Origin: Desulfobacterales bacterium HSG17
GTDB taxonomy: Bacteria > Desulfobacterota > Desulfobacteria > Desulfobacterales > Desulfococcaceae
Direction: 5' to 3'
Assembly: GCA_030377945.1 (NCBI GenBank)
Contig: JAUCGD010000208.1
Coordinates: 1-5,964, forward strand
Length of the DNA stretch: 5,964 nt
Made by a program: the position numbers and the translations under genes
The notes under the pieces: model-generated
The model's database searches: none
Told to the model about the DNA's origin: nothing
What the model saw: only the letters and a program-made list of their open reading frames with translations
Part shown: positions 1 through 5,964 of the stretch, piece after piece
Layout: each line of letters begins with the position of its first letter
Position numbering within the stretch: position 1 is the stretch's first letter

Positions 1-18
1 GATAATGATATTATTATC
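1..18. promoter_or_regulatory. Near-perfect 18-bp palindrome, candidate operator of the antitoxin gene
   Basis: GATAATGAT/ATTATTATC is a palindrome in which 8 of 9 base pairs match; only g7/t12 does not. A second, overlapping inverted repeat, AATGATA (4-10) and TATCATT (15-21), has perfect 7-base arms. It lies about 45 bases upstream of the ribosome binding site of a Phd/YefM-like antitoxin gene. Antitoxins of this family normally repress their own operon by binding short palindromes near the promoter, so an operator role is reasonable inference. The region is very AT-rich, which raises the chance of accidental palindromes, and the element touches the window edge, so its full extent is unknown. 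It could instead belong to the 3' end of an upstream gene. I could not place a convincing -35/-10 pair here. Confidence 0.3.
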
Positions 19-60
19 ATTTACCGAATAAATCATAGGAAAAATGCATACAAATAATTT

Positions 61-66
61 GGGGAG
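61..66 (+). promoter_or_regulatory. Ribosome binding site deciding the antitoxin start
   Basis: GGGGAG contains the GGAG core of a Shine-Dalgarno sequence. It directly abuts the ATG at 67, leaving no spacer, but lies 6 bases before the in-frame ATG at 73. The normal spacing therefore favours 73 as the start. Confidence 0.6.
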
Positions 67-72
67 ATGTTA

Positions 73-270
73 ATGCTATCCTTACATCCAAATATTTTAG
101 AGACAGACGGTAAAAAAGCCTTTGCTATTATATCTTATGAAGAATTTGTCAAAATTCAAGAAATTCTTGAAGACTATGAAGATTTAATAACTCTTAGAAA
201 AGCTAAATGTATTGAAGCAGAGAGTTTATCAATTTCATTGGAAGATGCAAAAAAAAAATTGGGATTATAG
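73..270 (+). CDS. Phd/YefM-like type II antitoxin, solitary in this window
   Basis: A 65-residue acidic-to-mixed protein that looks like a short Phd/YefM-type antitoxin. The N-terminal part (HPNILETDGKKAFAIISYEE) reads as the beta-strand and turn of the family's DNA-binding half. It is followed by a helix rich in E, I and L (FVKIQEILEDYEDLITLRKA) and a C-terminal tail ending in EDAKKKLGL, the region that in this family wraps the toxin. Known family members neutralise a RelE/ParE-type or Doc-type toxin and autoregulate their operon. I chose the ATG at 73 over 67 because GGGGAG at 61-66 has proper spacing only to 73. The gene is about 27% GC, clearly lower than nuoM behind it, which may indicate separate acquisition. 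No toxin reading frame follows; nuoM begins 55 bases later with no terminator between. A run of ten A (249-258) lies three codons before the C-terminal LGL. The toxin could lie upstream, outside the window, or be lost. Family assignment is by motif resemblance only. Confidence 0.72.
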   Translation: MLSLHPNILETDGKKAFAIISYEEFVKIQEILEDYEDLITLRKAKCIEAESLSISLEDAKKKLGL

Positions 271-325
271 ATATTTTGAAACAAATAAAATTAATTTTAG
301 AAAAGTGTAAAAAAGTAAAGAGAAA

Positions 326-1816
326 GTGAAATATCCTATGATTGTAACCTATGCCGGTTTTCCATATCTCTCTGCCATTCTATTAAGTTGTGTGGTGGGG
401 TTATTGCTTATTTTATTTATTCCTGGTGAGCGAAAATTACTTATTAAACAGGTCAGTGCTTTGTTCTCAGCTATTACCCTGATTATTTCCATTTATCTTT
501 TTTGGGCATATGACAAAGACCTGGGCGGAATTCAATTTGCTGAAAAGATTTCATGGATACCTTCCCTGGGCATAAGCTATTATAACGGTGCTGACGGTTT
601 CAGCCTGCCCATGCTTTTACTGACCGGTATTGTTTTTTTTACAGCAATAATTACAATGTGGGAACTGGAAAACAGGGTAAAAGAGTTTTTTGCCCTTATC
701 TACCTTCTTGTTGCCGGTGTATTTGGCATGTTCATGGCTCTTGATCTGTTTTTCATCTTTGTATGGTATGATGTGTCATTATTTCCCATGTATCTTCTCA
801 TTGCCATATGGGGAAGTACCAGGAAAGAATATGCAGCCATGAAACTGACCCTTTACCTTCTTGCCGGAAGTGCATTGATTTTACCGGCCATTGTATATCT
901 TGTTACCAAGTCAGGATTAAATACATTTGATCTCATTGCTCTTATGGAACCCGGAACCTTTACACCGTTTCAACAGAAATTTGCATTTCTACTGTTTTTT
1001 ATAGGATTCGGCATTCTTGCCGGTCTCTGGCCTTTTCATACCTGGTCCCCGGTTGGTCATGTTGCTGCTCCCACAGCTGTGAGTATGATTCATGCCGGTG
1101 TTCTTATGAAAATCGGTGCATTTGGTGTTTTGCGGATCGGGATGTTTCTCTGTCCTGAAGGATGGCAGTACTGGTCACATCTTATGGCTTTTCTTGCAAC
1201 ACTAGGAATAGTATATGGTGCATTTGCCGGTTTGAGCCAGACTGATATAAAATACTGCATTGGTTATTCAAGCGTTTCCCACATGGGAATTGTCTGTCTT
1301 GGGCTTGCCACAGTTACAGTTGATGGACTGAACGGAGCGGTTTTTCAAATGTTTGCACATGGAATTATGACTGCTCTTTTCTTTTCTTCAGTGGGTTATA
1401 TCTACGACAGAACACATACCAAGGTGATTGCAGAACTTGGCGGTCTATCCTCAATTATGCCGGTTGCAGCAAGTTTTTTTATTATTGCAGCTTTAACCGG
1501 TATTGGAGTGCCCTGCCTTGCAAGTTTCTGGGCTGAACTTCTTGTGTTTATTTCTGCTTTCAAGGTTTATCCGGTTTACGGAACCCTTGCTGTATGCGGC
1601 CTTGTCATAAGTGCCCTGTTTATGCTTAGAGTGGTGCAGAAAACATGCTTTGGCCCTGAAAATAAAAAATTTGAACATTTACAGGATATTTCAATAAAAC
1701 TTGCTGTTCCCAGGATGATCCTGGTTTCGGTTATTGTACTTTTTGGTCTTTTCCCGTCCCTGATGTTTAATATGGTAAGGACCGCATCAATTCCTTTTAT
1801 AAATGGATTACCCTAA
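326..1816 (+). CDS. nuoM: NADH-quinone oxidoreductase subunit M (complex I antiporter-like subunit), with substituted proton-path residues
   Basis: A 496-residue polytopic inner-membrane protein (E. coli NuoM is about 509), one of the three Mrp-antiporter-like subunits that move protons in complex I. Recognisable blocks are FPMYLLIAIWG (153-163), WPFHTWSPVGHVAAPTAVSM (235-254), LMKIGAFGVLR (260-270), QTDIKYCIGYSSVSHMG (305-321), FAHG (343-346) and SFWAELLVF (400-408). By eye-alignment with E. coli NuoM, Lys262 (TM8), His345 and Glu404 (TM12) are kept. The essential TM5 Glu is Asp149 and the TM7 Lys (K234 in E. coli) is Leu231; no other charged residue lies in that helix, and the PDAH motif reads PVGH. 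The start is uncertain: GTG at 326 has AAAGAG only 3 bases before it, while ATG at 338, four codons inside, has only a weak purine stretch upstream. The stop overlaps the nuoN start by one base, implying co-translation. nuoL is not adjacent upstream; an antitoxin gene is. It could be a second, divergent NuoM paralogue. Confidence 0.93.
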   Translation: MKYPMIVTYAGFPYLSAILLSCVVGLLLILFIPGERKLLIKQVSALFSAITLIISIYLFWAYDKDLGGIQFAEKISWIPSLGISYYNGADGFSLPMLLLTGIVFFTAIITMWELENRVKEFFALIYLLVAGVFGMFMALDLFFIFVWYDVSLFPMYLLIAIWGSTRKEYAAMKLTLYLLAGSALILPAIVYLVTKSGLNTFDLIALMEPGTFTPFQQKFAFLLFFIGFGILAGLWPFHTWSPVGHVAAPTAVSMIHAGVLMKIGAFGVLRIGMFLCPEGWQYWSHLMAFLATLGIVYGAFAGLSQTDIKYCIGYSSVSHMGIVCLGLATVTVDGLNGAVFQMFAHGIMTALFFSSVGYIYDRTHTKVIAELGGLSSIMPVAASFFIIAALTGIGVPCLASFWAELLVFISAFKVYPVYGTLAVCGLVISALFMLRVVQKTCFGPENKKFEHLQDISIKLAVPRMILVSVIVLFGLFPSLMFNMVRTASIPFINGLP

Positions 1817-3231
1817 TGAACTGGATGCTTTTTACTCCCGAATTATATACTTTTGTTATGAGCGGCGTGTTTTTCTGCCTTTCCCTTAACAGGCCCGATG
1901 CCAGGCGTGACTATTATACTGCTCTGATTTTATCAGCTATTGGCCTTGGTGTATGTATAAGTGCCGTGCATTTGCAGGGAACCCTGTTTTTAAACACATA
2001 CCAGGTGGATCTTTTTTCACAGGTATTTAAAGTTATGCTGTTTATGGCTCTTTTCCTTGTTGTATGCCTGTGCAGCAAACTTAACGGGGTTGACGAGAAA
2101 AGACACTCAGAATTTTACATGCTCCTTTGTGTATGCACCTTTTCCATGATGATGCTTATAAGCAGTGTCAATATATTAACCCTGTATGTTGCACTTGAGC
2201 TTTCAAGTTACTCTTTGTACATAATGGTATTTTTTAGAAAACAAAAAAAATACAGGGTTAACACAAGTATCAGATATTTTATTATCGGTGCTTCCGCTTC
2301 AGCAGTCATGGTTTTTGGCATGGCTCTTCTTTACGGAGCAACAGGAAAATCTTTTGTACCGGAAATGATTCAAATTCTTCCCGGGCTTATTCACAGACCC
2401 GAAGTTATTATTGGTCTGTTTTTTACCTTATGCGGTTTTTTCTTCAAACTTGCTGTTTTTCCATTTCATTTCTGGGCACCAGATGTATATGAAGGCGCAC
2501 CCAATCAACTAAGCGCTTATATTGCAACTGCTTCCAAGGTTGCCGTTATTGCCGTAATAACAAGAATAATATCCATGACAGGCGGAAACAGCGAATACCT
2601 GGTACATGCTATGGTTGCTCTTTCTATAATTAGCATGACAATTGGAAATCTCACTGCTATTGTTCAAAAAGACCTAAAACGGCTCCTGGCTTTTTCCAGT
2701 ATTGCCCATGCAGGATATGTACTGATAGGAATTCTGAGCATGAACGCAGCAGGTTATACAGGTGCTGTTTTTTATGCTTTTGCAGTTCTTATACTGAAAT
2801 TTACATGTTTTCTGGTTGTTATAAAGGTTGCTGATGACGGGCAAAACATAAATGTTGCACATCTTGCAGGTCTGCATAAAAGATCCCCAATACTTGCAAT
2901 GGCGCTCATGCTTGCTCTTTTCGGTCTGGCAGGAATTCCACCCACAATCGGGTTTACAGGAAAGCTTTTGATATTCATGGCAGCCATGGAAAAAGGCTAT
3001 TTTATCCTGGTACTTATTGCCATGATTAATGTGGTTATATCTTTATACTACTATCTTTTGGTTGTAAAAGCAGCCTATCTGACAGAACCGGAAAAACAAC
3101 TTCCAGAACTTAACATATCTCCTTTTGATAAAATGCTGACAATAACCCTTGTTGCAATTACAGTGCTGGCAGGGTTTATGCCAAATTATCTTATAGAAAT
3201 TGCCAGGGCTGCTGCAAGGCTTTTGGTGTAA
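1816..3231 (+). CDS. nuoN: NADH-quinone oxidoreductase subunit N (complex I antiporter-like subunit)
   Basis: A 471-residue membrane protein with about 14 hydrophobic segments, the length expected for NuoN (E. coli about 485). It forms one of the proton-translocating modules of complex I, next to NuoM in the membrane arm. Diagnostic stretches are YVALELSSYSLYIM (124-137), FKLAVFPFHFWAPDVYEGAP (210-229), QKDLKRLLAFSSIAHAGY (284-301) and GIPPTIGFTGKLLIF (373-387). The key charged residues are present when compared by eye with E. coli: Glu128 in TM5, Lys211 in TM7, Lys241 in TM8 and Lys383 in TM12. The protein therefore looks pumping-competent, in contrast to NuoM beside it. The start ATG shares its A with the nuoM stop (TAATG), and I see no good Shine-Dalgarno sequence of its own, which fits translational coupling to nuoM. 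nuoN is normally the last gene of nuo operons; here too it is followed by a hairpin and a convergent gene, so the operon ends. Confidence 0.95.
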   Translation: MNWMLFTPELYTFVMSGVFFCLSLNRPDARRDYYTALILSAIGLGVCISAVHLQGTLFLNTYQVDLFSQVFKVMLFMALFLVVCLCSKLNGVDEKRHSEFYMLLCVCTFSMMMLISSVNILTLYVALELSSYSLYIMVFFRKQKKYRVNTSIRYFIIGASASAVMVFGMALLYGATGKSFVPEMIQILPGLIHRPEVIIGLFFTLCGFFFKLAVFPFHFWAPDVYEGAPNQLSAYIATASKVAVIAVITRIISMTGGNSEYLVHAMVALSIISMTIGNLTAIVQKDLKRLLAFSSIAHAGYVLIGILSMNAAGYTGAVFYAFAVLILKFTCFLVVIKVADDGQNINVAHLAGLHKRSPILAMALMLALFGLAGIPPTIGFTGKLLIFMAAMEKGYFILVLIAMINVVISLYYYLLVVKAAYLTEPEKQLPELNISPFDKMLTITLVAITVLAGFMPNYLIEIARAAARLLV

Positions 3232-3247
3232 GCAACCGGAAAAATGA

Positions 3248-3320
3248 AGGAGTGCTAAACTAAAAGTTTGGCATTATTTATGTTCCTTTCAAAATGCCAA
3301 ATTTTCAGTTTGGCACTCCT
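3248..3320. repeat. Pair of facing 28-bp palindromic units (REP/BIME-like) between convergent genes
   Basis: Arm 1 (3248-3275) and the reverse complement of arm 2 (3293-3320) agree at 25 of 28 bases, with a 17-base loop between them (3276-3292). Each arm is also a palindrome: TGCTAAACT (3253-3261) faces AGTTTGGCA (3265-3273), and TGCCAAATT (3295-3303) faces AGTTTGGCA (3307-3315), each with a 3-base loop. AGTTTGGCA thus occurs twice in direct orientation, while the outer arms are inverted. Two imperfect palindromes arranged head-to-head is the layout of bacterial interspersed mosaic elements, known from many genomes to lie between genes, often after convergent stops. Arm 2 overlaps the last two bases read of the kinase stop codon (3319-3321). 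Whether the unit is repeated elsewhere in this genome cannot be seen here; a plain terminator is the simpler alternative. Confidence 0.6.
3248..3320. terminator. Probable bidirectional terminator between nuoN and the histidine kinase gene
   Basis: The same inverted repeat would form a stem of up to 28 bp in RNA from either strand. Of its three non-Watson-Crick positions, two are G-U and one A-C in the nuoN-direction transcript. It begins 16 bases after the nuoN stop and overlaps the stop of the opposing kinase gene, exactly where both transcripts should end. On the minus strand the stem is followed by TCATTTTT, a short T run. On the plus strand only a weak T-rich stretch (ATTTCTCATT) follows, so intrinsic termination looks better for the kinase transcript than for nuoN. 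Confidence 0.5.
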
Positions 3321-5964
3321 ATTTCTCATTCATTGTATTATCAAGCATGTCACGAATTTTATTTGAAAATTCCTTCATCACAAACGGCTTCATAAGAAAA
3401 CCGTTAATTCCCATAGATCGTGCTTTTTCATCTGACATGATTTCACTATATCCTGTGCAAAGCAGTATTGGAATGTCAGTACGTATTTTACTCAATTCAA
3501 TTGCAAGTTTGTCTCCGGGCATATTTGGCATTGCCATATCAGTAATAACCAGGTCAAATTTATCAGGGTCAGCCCTGAAAGCTTCAAGGGCTTCAATGCT
3601 GCTGAGAAATGAAATAACTTGATATCCCAGGTGTTCAAGCATTTGTTTTTCAATTTCAACAAGACTTTCTTCATCATCAACAAGAAGTATCTGTTCTTTA
3701 CGGCCACGGGCAACTGCTTTTGATTTAATTACCTGTTCTTTGGAAATATTCTTTATTACCGGCAAATAAACATGAAATTCCGTTCCTCTGCCGGATTCAC
3801 TGCATACATGAATATTACCACCTGCGTTTTTTACAATGCCGTGGACAACTGAAAGCCCCATGCCAGTACCTTTATTTTGCTCTTTGGTGGTAAAAAACGG
3901 TTCAAAGATTTTTCCTGTTAAATCCTTATCCATACCAATGCCTGTATCTGCCACTGTAAGGCAGGCACAGGTTCCTTTTTTCATACCCAATATCACATCC
4001 TGTTCACCCGGTTCGATTTCCTGAAGGCTCACTTTCAGTTCCCCGCCTGTTTCTTCCATTGCATGATAAGCATTGGTTGCAAGGTTCATTATTATCTGGT
4101 GGATATGTGTTGGATCTGCCTTGATTATACCACAGTCAGCCTGGATATCCTTTTTAATATCAATGGTTGTTGGGATTGTTGATCTGATAAGATTTAATGT
4201 TTCCTCAATTACAGGCTGCATTTTCATCATTTTAGATTCTTTAGTGTCCTGGCGGGAAAATGTGAGTATCTGTTTTACCAGGTCCCTGGCTCTTAGAGCT
4301 GCGGTATAAATAGCGTCAAGACCAGCTTGAAACCGGATATTTTCTGGAAAATTCTCTTTCAACATTTCAGTGTGCCCTATAATGGGAGAAAGAATATTGT
4401 TAAAATCATGGGCTATACCGCCTGCAAGAGTTCCAATGGTTTCCAATCGCATTGCTTGTTGAAGTTGGGCCTCAAGTCTAATTTTTTCTTTTTCAGCCCG
4501 CTTTAGTTCAGTTATGTCCTTTGCAGAACAAATAATTGAGAGAACCCTGCCCTCAATGTCTTTGATAGGAGTAAATGTTGTTAGATAGTGATATTCTTCT
4601 TTCAATCGTGGAATGCAAACTTCAATGGTCTTTGTCATGCCTGTATTAAAACAATGATTCAGTGCAGAAAAACGTTTCTCAGCTTCTTGTTCAGAAAAAA
4701 TATCCCAAAAAGTTTTCCCGATTAAATCTCCGGCAGTCTTTCCAATTACTTTGCTAAAAGCCCTGTTAATAAACAAATACCGGCCTTTGGATGTCATTGA
4801 AAAAATCGGGTCTGAAGATTCCTCAACCAGGATCCTGTGTTTTTCTTCGCTCTCCCTTAGGCCGACTTCAGCTTTCTTAAGTTGGTCCAGTTGTACGCTT
4901 TGTTTTTCAAGCATAGATTCAAGAAGCTGTTTTGCTGATGTCAGCCCCTGTTCAGCCTTGCGTCTTGCCCTGATATTAACAACAAGGCCAACACAAAACA
5001 GCACTAAAGCAGCAATGACTATCCCGACAGCACCCAATTGTAAACGGTATTTACGCAGTAAAGAAGATGGCGGCAGGTTGATAATTTCACTTTTTTCAGG
5101 TACATCAGAGGGCTTTATGCCAAAACGCTCCATTTGTTTATAATCAAACATAAAATGATTTGCAGTTTGTGATACCACTGGAATTGAATTGCAATTTTCA
5201 CCATCAAGAACACGCCGGGTTATTTGAGCTGCGGTTTTCCCCTGATAGGTTCCTGATGTCAGCATACCGCCCAAAATTCCTTTCCCTAAAAAATACTCCC
5301 ACATAGAATAAACCGGCCTTGAGGTGGAATTACTCACAAACTCAGCTCCTTCACTAATATTAAAAGCAGCACCCTTTTTCTTCAGGAAGAACGAGAGAAG
5401 GATAACAAAACTATCGCTGCCAAGTGTTGATAGTTTTTGCTTCAGGGCCTCTTCTGTGAAGTCTTCCAACCATGCTGCCTCCAGTTTACCTTGGAATTCA
5501 CCCAGGATAGATTCAATCAAATCACGGTCACTTTTGCCTGAGGTTCCTGATTCATTGATTAAATATACTTTTTTCAAACCAGTATGCAGTTTTAAAGCTA
5601 TATTCAGGGTTTCTCTGATTCCCGGCACTTCCAGTGCTCCGGTAATATTTTTAAAGTTCTCCTGTTTAGGAAGCGCAATATTATTAACACCGCAGAAAAT
5701 GAACGGAACCCCTGGAAAAAGCTTGTCACGATGTTTCAGGGCAAAATTTACTGCATTGTCATCTGAAGTAATAACAGCATCAAATTGAACATTGGCGTAT
5801 TTGCGGACATATATCCGGTAAAGTTCCTCATAATGCAGGGAATTATTATGACGTTTGCTGTCCATAAATTCAACTATAAGCTGCACATTGGAATCCTCAT
5901 CAAATATTTTATTTATAGCCTCGGTAATGCTGTAAGTCCAATTTTGATCATAGCTGTATGAATT
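3319..5964 (-). CDS. Hybrid sensor histidine kinase with ABC-type substrate-binding sensor domain, PAS, kinase and receiver; 5' end outside the window
   Basis: 881 residues are visible, numbered here from the window edge; the amino terminus, with any signal peptide, is missing. Residues 1 to about 300 resemble the ABC_sub_bind family, a periplasmic-binding-protein fold: NSYSYDQNWTYS near the edge, EFMDSKRH (32-39), FPGVPFIFCGVNNI (83-96), GILGGMLTSGTYQGKTAAQI (229-248) and MFDYKQMERFGI (272-283). A single membrane helix (about 308-329) and a short coiled coil follow. Next comes a PAS domain (about 371-488). HisKA holds the phosphoacceptor His519 in AHDFNN. HATPase_c (about 620-736) has Asn627 and Asn631 of the N box, DTGIG (673-677), FEPFF (687-691) and GTGMGL (699-704). 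The receiver (about 758-876) has Asp763/Asp764, phosphorylatable Asp809, Thr837 and Lys859. All catalytic residues are present. The domain order implies sensing an extracytoplasmic small molecule, autophosphorylation and transfer to its own receiver; no DNA-binding output is attached, so a separate partner is needed. The ligand is unknown. It is convergent with nuoN, and nothing links the two functionally. Confidence 0.92.
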   Translation of the reverse strand, partial: NSYSYDQNWTYSITEAINKIFDEDSNVQLIVEFMDSKRHNNSLHYEELYRIYVRKYANVQFDAVITSDDNAVNFALKHRDKLFPGVPFIFCGVNNIALPKQENFKNITGALEVPGIRETLNIALKLHTGLKKVYLINESGTSGKSDRDLIESILGEFQGKLEAAWLEDFTEEALKQKLSTLGSDSFVILLSFFLKKKGAAFNISEGAEFVSNSTSRPVYSMWEYFLGKGILGGMLTSGTYQGKTAAQITRRVLDGENCNSIPVVSQTANHFMFDYKQMERFGIKPSDVPEKSEIINLPPSSLLRKYRLQLGAVGIVIAALVLFCVGLVVNIRARRKAEQGLTSAKQLLESMLEKQSVQLDQLKKAEVGLRESEEKHRILVEESSDPIFSMTSKGRYLFINRAFSKVIGKTAGDLIGKTFWDIFSEQEAEKRFSALNHCFNTGMTKTIEVCIPRLKEEYHYLTTFTPIKDIEGRVLSIICSAKDITELKRAEKEKIRLEAQLQQAMRLETIGTLAGGIAHDFNNILSPIIGHTEMLKENFPENIRFQAGLDAIYTAALRARDLVKQILTFSRQDTKESKMMKMQPVIEETLNLIRSTIPTTIDIKKDIQADCGIIKADPTHIHQIIMNLATNAYHAMEETGGELKVSLQEIEPGEQDVILGMKKGTCACLTVADTGIGMDKDLTGKIFEPFFTTKEQNKGTGMGLSVVHGIVKNAGGNIHVCSESGRGTEFHVYLPVIKNISKEQVIKSKAVARGRKEQILLVDDEESLVEIEKQMLEHLGYQVISFLSSIEALEAFRADPDKFDLVITDMAMPNMPGDKLAIELSKIRTDIPILLCTGYSEIMSDEKARSMGINGFLMKPFVMKEFSNKIRDMLDNTMNEK

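Noticed and set aside
20..60. A sigma-70 promoter for the antitoxin gene
   Set aside because: TTTACC at 20-25 could serve as a -35, but no -10-like hexamer occurs at 16-18 bases; CATACA at 47-52 is too far away.
271..325. A toxin gene or remnant between the antitoxin and nuoM
   Set aside because: Only 55 bases are available. The open frames there give short lysine-rich peptides with no RelE, ParE or Doc features.
326..3231. The two membrane genes as Mrp antiporter (MrpD) or hydrogenase-4 subunits
   Set aside because: The second protein carries clear NuoN signatures (APDVYEGAP, QKDLKRLLAFSSIAHAG) and the gene order M-N with a TAATG overlap is typical of complex I; no Mrp or hydrogenase gene is adjacent in the window.
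3492..3713. 73-codon minus-strand frame inside the receiver domain region
   Set aside because: It overlaps the kinase receiver domain in another frame; the kinase frame holds the conserved Asp, Thr and Lys residues, so this is a shadow and not a frameshift fragment.
4751..5143. 130-codon open frame on the + strand opposite the kinase gene
   Set aside because: It lies antisense to the PAS, coiled-coil and membrane-helix region; its translation is serine/leucine-rich with no recognisable motif, as expected for a shadow of a conserved gene.
5324..5788. 154-codon open frame on the + strand opposite the kinase sensor domain
   Set aside because: The opposite strand matches a known domain family strongly throughout; this frame has no domain-like pattern and no ribosome binding site that I can see.

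Overview
The window carries four protein-coding genes. In order they are a small Phd/YefM-like antitoxin (+), nuoM and nuoN of respiratory complex I (+, overlapping by one base), and, convergent to them, a large hybrid sensor histidine kinase (-) whose 5' end runs off the right edge. The genes are dense, moderately AT-rich and free of insertion sequences, CRISPR arrays, tRNA or rRNA. The style of the NuoM protein and the kinase architecture (ABC-type substrate-binding sensor, one membrane helix, PAS, HisKA, HATPase, receiver) suggest an anaerobic or microaerophilic member of the Desulfobacterota (old Deltaproteobacteria). This is inference from protein style, not from a marker gene.

Left part (1-325). 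An 18-bp near-palindrome sits at the very edge. It is followed by a Shine-Dalgarno sequence and a 65-residue antitoxin gene of about 27% GC (counted), against roughly 37-60% in single lines sampled from nuoM. No toxin gene follows: only 55 bases separate the antitoxin stop from the nuoM start. It is therefore a solitary antitoxin as far as the window shows.

Centre (326-3231). nuoM and nuoN encode two of the antiporter-like membrane subunits of NADH:quinone oxidoreductase (or a related complex I), which couple electron transfer to proton pumping. NuoN keeps every key charged residue I can align to the E. coli protein. NuoM does not: the transmembrane-7 lysine is a leucine and the transmembrane-5 glutamate is an aspartate. 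This is the most interesting protein-level observation. nuoA-L are not in the window, and an antitoxin gene sits where nuoL would usually be.

Junction (3232-3318). Two 28-bp units face each other across a 17-base loop, and each unit is itself a palindrome. The structure resembles a bacterial interspersed (REP/BIME-like) element and probably also terminates transcription between the convergent nuoN and kinase genes.

Right part (3319-5964). The hybrid kinase has an extracytoplasmic ligand-binding domain, which would sense a small molecule and signal through His to a C-terminal receiver. The reading frame remains open, and stays family-like, up to the last base, so a start inside the window (GTG at 5886) would be wrong.
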